Assembly (NCBI GenBank): GCA_947573795.1
Contig: CANPHE010000011.1
Location: forward strand, 1-64,000
Direction of reading: 5' to 3'
DNA length: 64,000 nucleotides
Origin: an uncultured Alistipes sp.
GTDB lineage: Bacteria > Bacteroidota > Bacteroidia > Bacteroidales > Rikenellaceae
The first letter of the stretch is position 1, and each line of letters starts with the position of its first letter. Shown here one piece after another: positions 22,163 to 32,158 of this stretch. The notes beneath the pieces were generated by a model that saw only the letters and a program-made list of their open reading frames with translations, was not told the DNA's origin and did no database searches. The position numbers and the translations under genes are program-made.

Positions 22163-25100
22163 ATGAAAGTAAAAGTCTGGAAAGAGCGAGTTGTCATTCC
22201 GACCTACGAGGTCGGGGCTCCCGAAAAAAATCCGATGTTCCTCGAAAAGCGGGTCTATCAGGGCAGCAGCGGGGTCGTATATCCCTATCCCGTGATCGAG
22301 AAGATCGCCGATGAGCCGGTGGATAAGGCTTACGAGGCATTGTATCTGGAGAACGAGTACATCAAAGTGATGATTCTGCCCGAACTCGGCGGCCGTATCC
22401 AAATGGCCTATGACAAGATCAAGGAGCGCCATTTCATCTACTACAACCACGTCATCAAGCCGGCGCTGGTGGGGCTGGCCGGACCGTGGATCTCGGGTGG
22501 TATTGAATTCAACTGGCCGCAGCACCACCGTCCCAGCACCTTTATGCCGGTCGATTCGGCGATCGAAGAGCTGCCCGACGGCGGTGCGACGGTATGGGTC
22601 AGCGAGCGCGAACGGATGTTCCATCAGCGCGGTGCGGCCGGGTTTACGCTGCGACCGGGCAAAGCCGTGATCGAGATTCAGGGTCGCGTCTACAATCCTA
22701 CGCCGGTTCCGCAGACGTTCCTTTGGTGGGCCAACCCCGCCGTGGCGGTGAACGACGAGTATCAGAGCGTCTTCCCGCCCGATGTGAACGCCGTTTTCGA
22801 TCATGGCAAGCGCGACGTCTCGACTTTCCCGATCGCTACGGGCGTCTATTACAAGATGGACTATTCGTCGGGTGTCGACATTTCGCGGTACAAGAATATT
22901 CCGGTGCCGACTTCGTATATGGCCGTACTGTCGAAATACGACTTCGTGGGCGGTTACGAAAACGATACGCAGGCGGGCCTGCTGCATGTGGCGGACCATC
23001 ATGTGTCGCCGGGTAAGAAGCAGTGGACGTGGGGCAACGGGGATTTCGGCGTTGCCTGGGACCGGAACCTGACCGATGCGGACGGACCCTACATCGAGTT
23101 GATGACGGGTGTCTATACCGACAACCAGCCCGACTTCACGTGGTTGCAACCCTACGAGGAGAAGACTTTCACGCAGTATTTCATGCCCTATCGGGAGCTC
23201 GGCGTCGTGAAAAACGCTTCGAAGGATTTGCTTATCAACGTGGAGCGCGAGGGCGATGAACTCGTGGTGAAGGTGTTCGCCACCTCGTCGTGCCGCGATG
23301 TCGAAGTACGCCTGTCGGCTGCCGGCGAAGAACTCCTTTCGGAGCGGACGGACCTCTCGCCGGAGACGGTCTACAAACGGCGTATCGAGACCGGAGCCGA
23401 ACTTTCGGAGGTGTCGCTCGCCGTGCTCGACGCTGCGGCCGGAGAGGTGCTGATCGCCTGGCAGGGTGAACCGGACGCGATCCGCGAAGTGCCCGAACCG
23501 GCTCGTGCCGCCCGCGAACCCGAGGAGATCCGTACCGCCGAGGAGCTGTTCCTCACGGGACAGCATATCGAACAGTATCGTCATGCGACCTATGATCCGA
23601 CGCGTTACTACCGGGAGGCGCTCAAGCGCGATCCGGAGGACATCCGTAACAACAATGCGCTCGGATTATGGCTGCTGCGCCGCGGCAAGTTCGCCGAATC
23701 GGAACCCTTTTTCCGCGCGGCGATCAAACGTCAGACCGAGCGCAATCCCAATCCCTACGATGGCGAGCCGCTCTACAATCTCGGCCTTTCGCTGAAGTTC
23801 CAGGGGCGTTCGGACGAGGCGTACGATGCGTTCTACAAGGCGACCTGGAACGGAGCCTGGCAGGACAGCGGCTATTTCTCGCTGGCGCAAATCTCCTGCA
23901 TGCGGGGCGATTTCGTGACGGCGCTCGACGAAATCGGCCGATCGCTGCTGCGGAACGGAAACAATATGCTGGGGCGTCACCTCAAAACGGCCGTGCTGCG
24001 TCGGTTGGGCTTTGCGGACCGCGCGGAGGCCTTTGCCGCGGAGTCGCTGAAGATCGACACGTTCAACTTCGGCTGTCTGTTCGAACGGTATCTGCTTTCG
24101 GGGCAGTCGGCCGACTTGGAGGCTTGCGCCGTACTGATGCGCGGCGACAGCCATAACTGGGAGGAGTTGGCGCTCGATTACCTCGGTGCGGGGCTCTATG
24201 ACGAGGCGGAACACGTGTTGGCAGCCGCTCGGAAATATTGCAACAGCGTCTCCCCGATGGTATGCTATTATTCGGGATATGTCCGCTTGCTGGCCGGAAA
24301 TACGGCCGGAGCTGCCGAGGCATTTGCCGCAGGAGCGGCGCAGGAGCCCGGAACCTGTTTCCCCAACCGGCTCGAGGCGATCCTCGCGTTGCAGGCCGCC
24401 ATTGCCCTGAATTCCCGCGATGCCAAGGCCTGGTATTACCTCGGCAACCTCTGGTACGATAAAAGGCAGCACGCCGATGCCGTCGCCGCCTGGGAGCACT
24501 CCGTGGAGATCGATTCGACCTTCCCGACGGCGCTGCGCAATCTTGCGTTGGGTTATTTCAACAAGCAGGGCCGGCACGACGAAGCGGTGGCGCTGCTCGA
24601 ACGGGCCTATGCGCTCGATCCGTCCGATGCGCGCATCCTCATGGAATTGGACCAGCTTTACAAGCGGCTCAACCGGCCGCACGACGAGCGGCTCGCTTTC
24701 CTCGACGCACACCGCGACGAGGTGACTGAGCGCGACGACCTGAGTCTGGAGTATGCGACGCTGCTCAACCAGCTGGGACGCTACGACGAGGCCCGCGCAT
24801 GGATCGACAGCCGGAAATTCCATCCGTGGGAAGGAGGCGAAGGAAAAGTGCCGGCGCAGTACCAGATCGCCCGTACGGAACGGGCCAAGGAGCTTATCGC
24901 CGCACGGCGTTGGGACGAAGCGCTGCCGCTGCTCGAAGCCTGCTTCGTTTATCCGCACAACCTGGGTGAAGGCAAATTGCGCGGAGCGCAGGAAAACGAT
25001 TTCAACTACTGGTTGGGCGTAGCCTATGCCGGCATGGGAGCGAACGAAAAGGCCGAAGCCCGTTTCGAAGCGGCTGCGATCGGTCTGAGCGACCCGACGG

Positions 25101-25471
25101 ATGCCCGCTACTACAACGACCAGAAGCCCGATAAGATTTTCTATCAGGGTTTGGCGCTCATGCGGCTGGGACGTGCCGACGAGGCCCGCAGCCGGTTCAA
25201 CAAGTTGATCGCCTACGGGGAAAAGCACCTGTTCGACGCGGTGAAGATCGACTACTTCGCTGTGTCGCTGCCCGATCTGCTGATCTGGGAGGATGACCTG
25301 AACCGTCGCAATCGCGTCCATTGCAATTACATGATGGGGCTCGGCCATCTCGGTCTGGGCGACCGCGAAAAGGCGTTGAAATTCCTGGGGGCGGCCGCCG
25401 CACTCGATAACAACCACCAGGGCGTGTCGGTCCATCTGAAAATGGCCCGCGAAAATGCGCTCGGATTGTAG
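22163..25471 (+). CDS. DUF5107 domain protein with tetratricopeptide repeats, cytoplasmic
   Basis: 1,102 residues with no signal peptide (MKVKVWKERVVIPTYEVG). Residues ~40-330 match the DUF5107 pattern: 'YEALYLENEYIKVMILPELGGRIQMAYDK', 'ALVGLAGPWISGGIEFNWPQHHRPSTFMPVD', 'GVAWDRNLTDADGPYIELMTGVYTDNQPDFTWLQPYEEKTFTQYFMPYRELG'. The layout resembles the galactose-mutarotase-like beta-sandwich that binds carbohydrates. From ~510 to the end there are many TPR helical pairs ('AWYYLGNLWYDKRQHADAVAAWEHSVEIDSTFPTALRNLALGYF'). Being cytoplasmic and directly after the MFS porter, it may act on the imported sugar. No catalytic activity can be assigned from sequence. Confidence 0.75.
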   Translation: MKVKVWKERVVIPTYEVGAPEKNPMFLEKRVYQGSSGVVYPYPVIEKIADEPVDKAYEALYLENEYIKVMILPELGGRIQMAYDKIKERHFIYYNHVIKPALVGLAGPWISGGIEFNWPQHHRPSTFMPVDSAIEELPDGGATVWVSERERMFHQRGAAGFTLRPGKAVIEIQGRVYNPTPVPQTFLWWANPAVAVNDEYQSVFPPDVNAVFDHGKRDVSTFPIATGVYYKMDYSSGVDISRYKNIPVPTSYMAVLSKYDFVGGYENDTQAGLLHVADHHVSPGKKQWTWGNGDFGVAWDRNLTDADGPYIELMTGVYTDNQPDFTWLQPYEEKTFTQYFMPYRELGVVKNASKDLLINVEREGDELVVKVFATSSCRDVEVRLSAAGEELLSERTDLSPETVYKRRIETGAELSEVSLAVLDAAAGEVLIAWQGEPDAIREVPEPARAAREPEEIRTAEELFLTGQHIEQYRHATYDPTRYYREALKRDPEDIRNNNALGLWLLRRGKFAESEPFFRAAIKRQTERNPNPYDGEPLYNLGLSLKFQGRSDEAYDAFYKATWNGAWQDSGYFSLAQISCMRGDFVTALDEIGRSLLRNGNNMLGRHLKTAVLRRLGFADRAEAFAAESLKIDTFNFGCLFERYLLSGQSADLEACAVLMRGDSHNWEELALDYLGAGLYDEAEHVLAAARKYCNSVSPMVCYYSGYVRLLAGNTAGAAEAFAAGAAQEPGTCFPNRLEAILALQAAIALNSRDAKAWYYLGNLWYDKRQHADAVAAWEHSVEIDSTFPTALRNLALGYFNKQGRHDEAVALLERAYALDPSDARILMELDQLYKRLNRPHDERLAFLDAHRDEVTERDDLSLEYATLLNQLGRYDEARAWIDSRKFHPWEGGEGKVPAQYQIARTERAKELIAARRWDEALPLLEACFVYPHNLGEGKLRGAQENDFNYWLGVAYAGMGANEKAEARFEAAAIGLSDPTDARYYNDQKPDKIFYQGLALMRLGRADEARSRFNKLIAYGEKHLFDAVKIDYFAVSLPDLLIWEDDLNRRNRVHCNYMMGLGHLGLGDREKALKFLGAAAALDNNHQGVSVHLKMARENALGL

Positions 25472-25498
25472 CACCGATTCGTCAAAGATTCAAACGTT

Positions 25499-27091
25499 AT
25501 GAACCGACTGTTTTATATACTGCCGTTTCTGTCGCTGCTCGCCTGCGCTTCGGTGTCGGATACCGGAGCCGAGGGCGGCGGAACTGCGGGATTGGTGTAT
25601 CGCATCGATGCCGGCAACACTTACCAGACGATGCACAGCTTCGGCGCTTCGGATGCCTGGCGGGCGCAGTACGTGGGTCTGAACTGGCCCGAGGAGAAGA
25701 AGAACCGGATCGCCGACTGGCTGTTCGGCATGCAGACCGACGAGGAGGGTAATCCCTTGGGCATCGGACTTTCGATGTGGCGCTTCAACATCGGTTCGGG
25801 CAGTTACGAGCAGGGCGATGCCAGCGGCATCACCAATACCTGGACCCGGGTCGAATGTTTCCTTTCGCCCGACGGCAGCTACGATTTCTCCAAACAGGCC
25901 GGACAGCAGTGGTTCCTCGACGCGGCCCGTGAGCGGGGTGTGGAAAATTTCCTCGCCTTTACGATCGCGCCGCCCTGGTTCATGTCGCTGAACGGGAAGA
26001 CGACTTCGCAAGGGAAGGAAGGGATGAATATCCGCCCGGACCAATACGACGACTACGCCCGTTTCCTGGTGACGGTGATGAAGCATTTTGCCGATGAAAA
26101 AGGTATCCGCTTCGGCTATGTCAGCCCGGTGAACGAACCGCAATGGGACTGGAATACGCCCCGGCAGGAGGGAACTTTCGCTGCCAACGGGGATTGTTAC
26201 GAACTGATTCGCGCGCTGAACGATGAGATAACCCGGCAGCGGCTCGACACGAAGATCGTCTTCGGCGAGGCCGGGGCCATCAAATATCTGTATGGTGTCG
26301 ATCCCGGCGTGCCGAATACCGACAACCAGATTTACGAGTTCTTCTCCGGCCGGGGAGACTATTCGATTCTCGGGATGAAAAACGTACTGCCCTGTGTGAG
26401 CGGTCACTCCTATTGGAGCACCTGGCCGGTGAGCGACATGATCTCCCAGCGTCGGAAACTTCGGGAGTGCATCGACCGGATGAGCCCGGGACTGGGCTAC
26501 TGGCAGACCGAATACTGCGTGATGGAGAACAATGCCGAGACGAAGGGCGGAGGTGCGCACCGGGATCTCGGCATGGACATCGCGCTCTACGTCGCACGGG
26601 TTATCCATTACGACATCACCGTGGCGCAGGCTTCCTCGTGGCAGTGGTGGACGGCCCTTTCGCCCTACGACTACAAGGACGGACTGATCTATCTCGACGA
26701 CGGAAAAAGCAATGGGATCGGCAGCGGAGATGCCGGGCTCGATGCCTCGCTCAAACTGGACGGCGAGGCCCGCACGTCGAAACTGCTGTGGGCGCTGGGC
26801 AATTTCAGCCGTTTCGTGCGGCCCGGGATGGTGCGCGTCGAAATCGCGTCGGCCACGGGAGTGGTCGATCCGAACCTGCTTCTCTCGGCTTACGAGGGCG
26901 ACGGTCGGAGCGTGGCGGTGGTCATCAACCTCGGCACGCAGGATCGTACGATCGGTCTGGGCGACGGCACGGAGGAGTACCGTATTTACGAGACCTCCGC
27001 GACGGCGGACCTAACTTATCGCGGAAAAGCCGGAAAAGCGGGCGTTCGTATCCCGGCCCGTTCGGTCGTTACGCTGGTCGCCGATCGGTAG
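25499..27091 (+). CDS. GH30-type glycoside hydrolase, lipoprotein
   Basis: 530 residues. 'MNRLFYILPFLSLLACASVSD' has a lipobox (LLAC), so it is probably membrane-anchored. The (beta/alpha)8 domain starts 'YQTMHSFGASDAW' and includes 'GIGLSMWRFNIGSGSYEQ', 'RFGYVSPVNEPQWDWNTP' (acid/base Glu in VNEP) and 'GLGYWQTEYCVM' (nucleophile Glu in QTEY), then 'WQWWTALSPYDYKDGLIYLD' and a C-terminal beta domain. This is the GH30 layout. The overall look is like the endo-beta-1,6-galactanase subfamily, but subfamily is inference. The enzyme would cut polymer or oligosaccharide at the cell surface or in the periplasm. Confidence 0.82.
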   Translation: MNRLFYILPFLSLLACASVSDTGAEGGGTAGLVYRIDAGNTYQTMHSFGASDAWRAQYVGLNWPEEKKNRIADWLFGMQTDEEGNPLGIGLSMWRFNIGSGSYEQGDASGITNTWTRVECFLSPDGSYDFSKQAGQQWFLDAARERGVENFLAFTIAPPWFMSLNGKTTSQGKEGMNIRPDQYDDYARFLVTVMKHFADEKGIRFGYVSPVNEPQWDWNTPRQEGTFAANGDCYELIRALNDEITRQRLDTKIVFGEAGAIKYLYGVDPGVPNTDNQIYEFFSGRGDYSILGMKNVLPCVSGHSYWSTWPVSDMISQRRKLRECIDRMSPGLGYWQTEYCVMENNAETKGGGAHRDLGMDIALYVARVIHYDITVAQASSWQWWTALSPYDYKDGLIYLDDGKSNGIGSGDAGLDASLKLDGEARTSKLLWALGNFSRFVRPGMVRVEIASATGVVDPNLLLSAYEGDGRSVAVVINLGTQDRTIGLGDGTEEYRIYETSATADLTYRGKAGKAGVRIPARSVVTLVADR

Positions 27092-27176
27092 CCATAAGAA
27101 CCCTATGGAATCCCGGTGAAGAGACCGCCGGGCACGGACTTGAAACCAACCTATTCATTTACTAAACCTAAAAGAG

Positions 27177-30100
27177 ATGGAGAAAAAACAGACTCCTTTG
27201 TTTTTGACCACGTTGCTGGCTCTGTTCCTCTGTTTCGCGCTTTACGGCCAGGGACGCAATGTCACCGGTACGGTCGTCGACGCCGGAACGAAGAATCCGA
27301 TGGCCGGCGTGACGGTCGTGGTCAAAGGCACGAACCGGGGAACTACCACCGATGCGAAAGGTAAGTTCGCGCTGGCGGTTCCGGACGATGCCGTGCTGAC
27401 GTTCAGTTTCGTCGGCTATACGGATCAGGATGTGGCCGTAGGCGCGAAATCCGTGGTGGATGTCGCGCTGGCCGAGACCGCGCAGCAGATCGAGGAATTG
27501 GTCGTCGTGGGGTACGGCACCCAGCGCAAGGCGACCGTGACCGGCGCGCTGGTGTCGGTCTCTAACGAGGAGCTTATGCGGGCCCCCGTGGCCGGAGTCA
27601 GCAATGCGCTGATCGGTCTGACTTCCGGTTTGCAGGCGTTGCAGACCTCCGGTGAGTTCGGCAACGACAAGGCCGACTTCCGGGTGCGCGGTATCGCGAC
27701 GCTGAATACGAGCGGTTCGTCGCCGTTGATTATGGTCGACGGTGTCGAGCGCGATACCTACAACGACATCGATCCCAATGAGATCGAGAGCATCAACATT
27801 CTGAAAGATGCTTCGGCTACGGCCGTCTTCGGTGTCCGCGGTGCTAACGGCGTGATCCTGATTTCGACGCGTCAGGGAACGGTCGGCAAGCCGAAAGTGA
27901 GCTTCAGCGCCAACGTCGCCGGGTTGCAGCCTTCGATTCTGCCGAAGACGCTCGATTCCTACGATTATGCCCTGCTGCGCAACGAAGCCCAGATGAATGC
28001 GGGTGTGTCGGCCGAAGATGTCTTTTTCAAACCGGAGGCGATGGAGAAGTTCCGCACGGGTTCCGATCCGATCTTCTACCCCGATGTCAATTGGATGGAC
28101 GAGTTGATCAAGTCGCTGTCGTTCCAGCAGAATTACAATGCCAACATCAGCGGCGGCAGCGAGAAGATGCGCTATTTCGTCTCGCTGACCTATTTCAACC
28201 AGTCGGGCGGATACCACAAACCCCAGCAGGACCTCGGATTCAAGTACAAGCACAATTTCGACCGTTACAACGTGCGTATGAACTTCGATTTCAACGTGAC
28301 GAAGGACCTGAGTCTGTCGATCAAGCTGGGTAACCAGGTGACCGACAACATCTATCCGAACGGCGGTGCCCGCGCCGCTTTCGACAAGGCGCTGACCACG
28401 TCGCCGATGTCGAGCCCGGGCTTCGTCGACGGAAAACTCGTGACGCAGGTCGTGGGGGCCATGTCCGGAATTCCTCAGTTCAATCCCTGGGCGCAAGCGG
28501 GGCCGACGAGCGGCAATTCGTCGGGTACGCAGGATCGGCAGTTCTCCAATACGCTCAATACGAACGTTTCGCTGCGCTGGAATCTGGACCGGGTGACGAA
28601 GGGGTTGTCCCTGCGTGCGATGGCGTCCTATGACAGCTACTACCGCAAGTCGGCGCACCGGAGCAAATATTTCGAAACCTATACCGTCATTCCGAGCGAC
28701 AACGAGAAGGGTTACACGATGTTTCGCAACGAGGATTCTGGGCCGTTCTACGGCATGTCGGAATCGATCTCCAATTCGAACAAGTGGCGTAAGATCTATG
28801 CCGAAGCGGCGGTCGAATACAATCGTGCATTCGGCGATCACCGTGTGACGGGACTTTTCCTCGCCAACCTGGAAAAGGCGAACCAACCTTGGCTCGAATA
28901 CAAGCTGCCTCACGGTTATCTCGGACTGGTAGGCCGCGTCACGTATGATTACCGCAGCAAATACATGGTCGAATTCAATGTCGGCTACAACGGTTCGGAG
29001 AATTTCGCGCCCGGCAACCGGTTCGGATTCTTCCCGGCCGTCTCTGCCGGATGGACGCTCTCCGAGGAGAATTTCCTCAAGGACAGCCGGGTGATCTCCT
29101 ACCTGAAGATCCGCGGTTCTTACGGGGAGGTCGGTAACGACAAGATCGGCGGACAGCGCTACATGTATCTGCTGAAACCCTATTCGCTGGGCAACGGCGG
29201 ATGGGTCAAGACTTCGTTCGGAACGCCGGGCGTCGATCTGGCCGCTTACAACGTCTATTCGGAAGGCCGTCTGGCCAACGAGGACGTGCAGTGGGAGGTC
29301 GCTCGCAAATGGAACGTCGGATTCGAACTGAGGCTCTTTGAAAACCGCTTCTCACTGACGGCCGATTATTTCCAGGAGAAGCGCGCCAACATCCTTTGGA
29401 ACTTCAACACCGTGCCCGAATACGTGGCCGTGTCGCTGCCGGCTGCCAACTTCGGTAAGGTGAACAACTACGGTTATGAGTTCGAGGCTTCGTACAGAGG
29501 CCGCGTGGGCAAGTTCGACTACTGGCTGCGGGGCAATTTCTCGTTCGCGCGGAGCAAGATCGTCTATCAGGACGAGGTGAAGTACAAAAATGCATTCCAG
29601 CAGCGCACCGGGCACCCGGTAGGGCAGTATTTCGGCTTGGTCTGCGACGGATTCTACAATACGTGGGACGAGATCAACGATCCCGACCGTCCGATCTCCA
29701 TATGGGAGGGCGAAGGCTTGCAGCCCGGTGACCTGAAATACCGCGATCTGGACGACAACGGGTTGATCGATAACAACGACATGATGGCCATCGGCTACGG
29801 CAACTGGCCGGAGATCACCTACGGCTTCTCGGTCGGCGGCAAGTGGAAGGGACTCGACTTCTCGGTGATGTTCCAGGGCACGGGACACGTCTCGACCTAT
29901 TTTTCGGCGCGTGCGGGAGCCTATCCCTTCGTTCAGGACTGGGGCCCGGCCTACGAGTGGAACCTCGAACGTTGGTCGCAGGAGCGCTACGAGCGCGGCG
30001 AGAAGATCACCTTCCCGCGGCTGCAACTCTCGCCCGACGGACACAATTACCAGCAGTCGAGCTTCTGGGTGCAGGACGGCTCTTTCCTGCGTCTGAAGAA

Positions 30101-30299
30101 TGTCGAAATCGGCTATACCTTCCCGAAGGAGATGTTGCAGCAGGTCCGGATCAGCAACCTGCGCGTCTACGTCAGCGGCAACAACCTCTTCACGTGGAAG
30201 AACAACAAATACCCGATGGACCCCGACGCGCGTGAGCAGTGGGGCCGGGTCTATCCTCCGATGCGGGTCTACAACATAGGTGTCAACTTCCAATTTTAA
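27177..30299 (+). CDS. SusC-like TonB-dependent transporter (first pair)
   Basis: 1,040 residues. A signal peptide (MEKKQTPLFLTTLLALFLCFALYGQG) precedes a carboxypeptidase-regulatory-like domain ('NVTGTVVDAGTKNPMAGVTVVVKGTNRGTTTDAKGKFALAVPDDAVLTFSFVGY', ~25-100). Then come the TonB-box region 'EELVVVGYGTQRKATVTGALVSV', the plug with 'RGIATLNTSGSSPLIMVDGVERDTYNDIDPNEIESINILKDASATAVFGVRGANGVILISTRQG', and a beta-barrel ending 'VYNIGVNFQF'. It imports oligosaccharides across the outer membrane with its SusD lid, powered by TonB. The SusD gene follows after 11 bp. Confidence 0.95.
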   Translation: MEKKQTPLFLTTLLALFLCFALYGQGRNVTGTVVDAGTKNPMAGVTVVVKGTNRGTTTDAKGKFALAVPDDAVLTFSFVGYTDQDVAVGAKSVVDVALAETAQQIEELVVVGYGTQRKATVTGALVSVSNEELMRAPVAGVSNALIGLTSGLQALQTSGEFGNDKADFRVRGIATLNTSGSSPLIMVDGVERDTYNDIDPNEIESINILKDASATAVFGVRGANGVILISTRQGTVGKPKVSFSANVAGLQPSILPKTLDSYDYALLRNEAQMNAGVSAEDVFFKPEAMEKFRTGSDPIFYPDVNWMDELIKSLSFQQNYNANISGGSEKMRYFVSLTYFNQSGGYHKPQQDLGFKYKHNFDRYNVRMNFDFNVTKDLSLSIKLGNQVTDNIYPNGGARAAFDKALTTSPMSSPGFVDGKLVTQVVGAMSGIPQFNPWAQAGPTSGNSSGTQDRQFSNTLNTNVSLRWNLDRVTKGLSLRAMASYDSYYRKSAHRSKYFETYTVIPSDNEKGYTMFRNEDSGPFYGMSESISNSNKWRKIYAEAAVEYNRAFGDHRVTGLFLANLEKANQPWLEYKLPHGYLGLVGRVTYDYRSKYMVEFNVGYNGSENFAPGNRFGFFPAVSAGWTLSEENFLKDSRVISYLKIRGSYGEVGNDKIGGQRYMYLLKPYSLGNGGWVKTSFGTPGVDLAAYNVYSEGRLANEDVQWEVARKWNVGFELRLFENRFSLTADYFQEKRANILWNFNTVPEYVAVSLPAANFGKVNNYGYEFEASYRGRVGKFDYWLRGNFSFARSKIVYQDEVKYKNAFQQRTGHPVGQYFGLVCDGFYNTWDEINDPDRPISIWEGEGLQPGDLKYRDLDDNGLIDNNDMMAIGYGNWPEITYGFSVGGKWKGLDFSVMFQGTGHVSTYFSARAGAYPFVQDWGPAYEWNLERWSQERYERGEKITFPRLQLSPDGHNYQQSSFWVQDGSFLRLKNVEIGYTFPKEMLQQVRISNLRVYVSGNNLFTWKNNKYPMDPDAREQWGRVYPPMRVYNIGVNFQF

Positions 30300-30310
30300 C
30301 GATTACAGCC

Positions 30311-32125
30311 ATGAAAAATTTGTTTATGTCCTTATTGGCGACCGGGTTCATGACGCTGTGTTTCTCGTGTCAGGATTTTCTGGAAAAACCGCTTAGCAGC
30401 GATATTACGGTGGACAGCGTTTTCGCCTCGAAGGTGCGTACGGAACAGTTCCTCTGGAAAGTCTACAATACCTGTTCGATCTACGAATTCCCCTATTACT
30501 GGGACGGCAGCGATTACCGCTTCCAACACTACGGGTCCTACGGCGCTTTGGTGTCGGCGGCGACGGACGAGTTGCAGTGCGAGGCGTCGTGGCCCTACAT
30601 CGTGCGTTTCGTCAACACCGGAACGTGGAATGCCTCGAACGTACATTACTGCGAATTCAATTCGAAATACGCCTATGCGGGTATCCGCAACGCCAATATT
30701 TTCCTGGAGAACATCGACCGTGCGCCTTTCGAGGAGCAGGAGCGTCAGGAGATGAAAGCCGAGGCCCGTTTCCTGCGCGCCTTGATGTATTTCGACCTGT
30801 GGCAGCGCCTGGGGGGTGTCTCGATTGTTACCGAGGCGATTTCGGCCGGTGCCATCACCGATCTCAGCAAACTCAAAATCCCCCGCAGCACGTATGAAAA
30901 GACGGTCGATTTCATCGTCGAGGAGTGCGACCAGGCGGCCCGCCATCTGCCGAACGGCTACGAGAGCCGCTATCTGGGTCGTATCGTGAAGGGAGCAGCC
31001 CTGGCACTCAAGGCCCGTACGCTGCTCTATGCGGCCAGTCCGCTGTTCAACAGCGAGGAGACCTACGTTCCGGTTTCCGATCCGGAACTGCGGGAGATGA
31101 TCGGCTATCCGAACTACGATGCGTCGCGTTGGGAGCGGGCTGCCGAAGCCAACAAGGCGGTGCTCGAATGGGCGGAGAACGAGAGCGGATGGTGCAGCCT
31201 CTATAAAGGTATGGATAATCCGGCCGACCGCTACGAGGAGATTTTCGTCAATTCGACCGTCCCGGAGATCATTCTCGATGCGGGGCTGATGGGTACTTCG
31301 ACGAGCGGTTATTTCTGCCGTTTCCTGCTGCCCGGACAGATTATGGGCGCACACGACATTCCGGTGAATCACGCCGTGACGTTCAACTTCACGAAACTCT
31401 ATCAGCGCAGCGACGGTACGGAGCAGGTCTGGGACGAGGTCGAGGGAGAGAGTTATCCCTACGAACAGTATCAGATCAAGTTGGGCGAACTCGATCCGCG
31501 TTTCCAGGCTTCGGCCTTCGTATCCGGCACGGAGTGGTCGAAAGGAACCGGTACGGTGTACCATTTCTTCGAGGATAACAATCTCTATCTGAAGAATGTG
31601 CCGGGCGTAGGATTCCTGCGCAAGTTCTGCAAGGGCGTCAAGAACGGTTCGACGCCGGCTCCGCGCTGGATCACGTTCCGTCTGGCCGAGTTCTACCTCA
31701 ACTACGCCGAGGCGCTCAACGAGAAACCGAACCTCTCGGCAGCCGACAAGTCGGAGGTCGAATGGGCGCTGCATCAGGTGCGCGACCGCGTGAACATGTC
31801 CGACATCACCTACGAACAGTATCCCGATCGGGCCTCCATGCGCGAGGCGATTCACCGGGAGCGGGCCGTGGAGCTGGCTTTCGAGCAACACCGCTACTTC
31901 GACGTCCGCCGGTGGAAAACGGCGGTAAGCGACGGTGCGCTCAAAGGCGATATCTATACCTTGCAGTTGTCGGCCGGCCCGGACAAGAACAAGCCGACGG
32001 TGGGTGCGACCTATCAGTTGAAAAAAGTTTCCAGCCGGGTATGGGAGGATAAGATGTATCTCTATCCGTTCCAGGAGGCCGAGGTGAACCTCGGATACCT
32101 GAAACAGAATCCGGGATGGGAATAA
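30311..32125 (+). CDS. SusD-like surface lipoprotein (first pair)
   Basis: 604 residues, partner of the SusC upstream. 'MKNLFMSLLATGFMTLCFSCQDFLEKPLSSDITVDSVFAS' is a lipoprotein signal (Cys then Gln/Asp). The RagB/SusD domain is helical with TPR-like parts: 'ARFLRALMYFDLWQRLGGVSIVTEAI', 'PRSTYEKTVDFIVEECDQAARHLP', 'GAALALKARTLLYAASPLFN' and the conserved end 'IHRERAVELAFEQHRYFDVRRWKTA' with 'KMYLYPFQEAEVNLGYLKQNPGW'. It forms the glycan-binding lid over the transporter. The start is the internal ATG at 30311; the ORF-track start belongs to SusC overlap. Confidence 0.95.
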   Translation: MKNLFMSLLATGFMTLCFSCQDFLEKPLSSDITVDSVFASKVRTEQFLWKVYNTCSIYEFPYYWDGSDYRFQHYGSYGALVSAATDELQCEASWPYIVRFVNTGTWNASNVHYCEFNSKYAYAGIRNANIFLENIDRAPFEEQERQEMKAEARFLRALMYFDLWQRLGGVSIVTEAISAGAITDLSKLKIPRSTYEKTVDFIVEECDQAARHLPNGYESRYLGRIVKGAALALKARTLLYAASPLFNSEETYVPVSDPELREMIGYPNYDASRWERAAEANKAVLEWAENESGWCSLYKGMDNPADRYEEIFVNSTVPEIILDAGLMGTSTSGYFCRFLLPGQIMGAHDIPVNHAVTFNFTKLYQRSDGTEQVWDEVEGESYPYEQYQIKLGELDPRFQASAFVSGTEWSKGTGTVYHFFEDNNLYLKNVPGVGFLRKFCKGVKNGSTPAPRWITFRLAEFYLNYAEALNEKPNLSAADKSEVEWALHQVRDRVNMSDITYEQYPDRASMREAIHRERAVELAFEQHRYFDVRRWKTAVSDGALKGDIYTLQLSAGPDKNKPTVGATYQLKKVSSRVWEDKMYLYPFQEAEVNLGYLKQNPGWE

Positions 32126-32158
32126 CGATGACGTAGTTTCCCTAAAAAACAGGACAAA

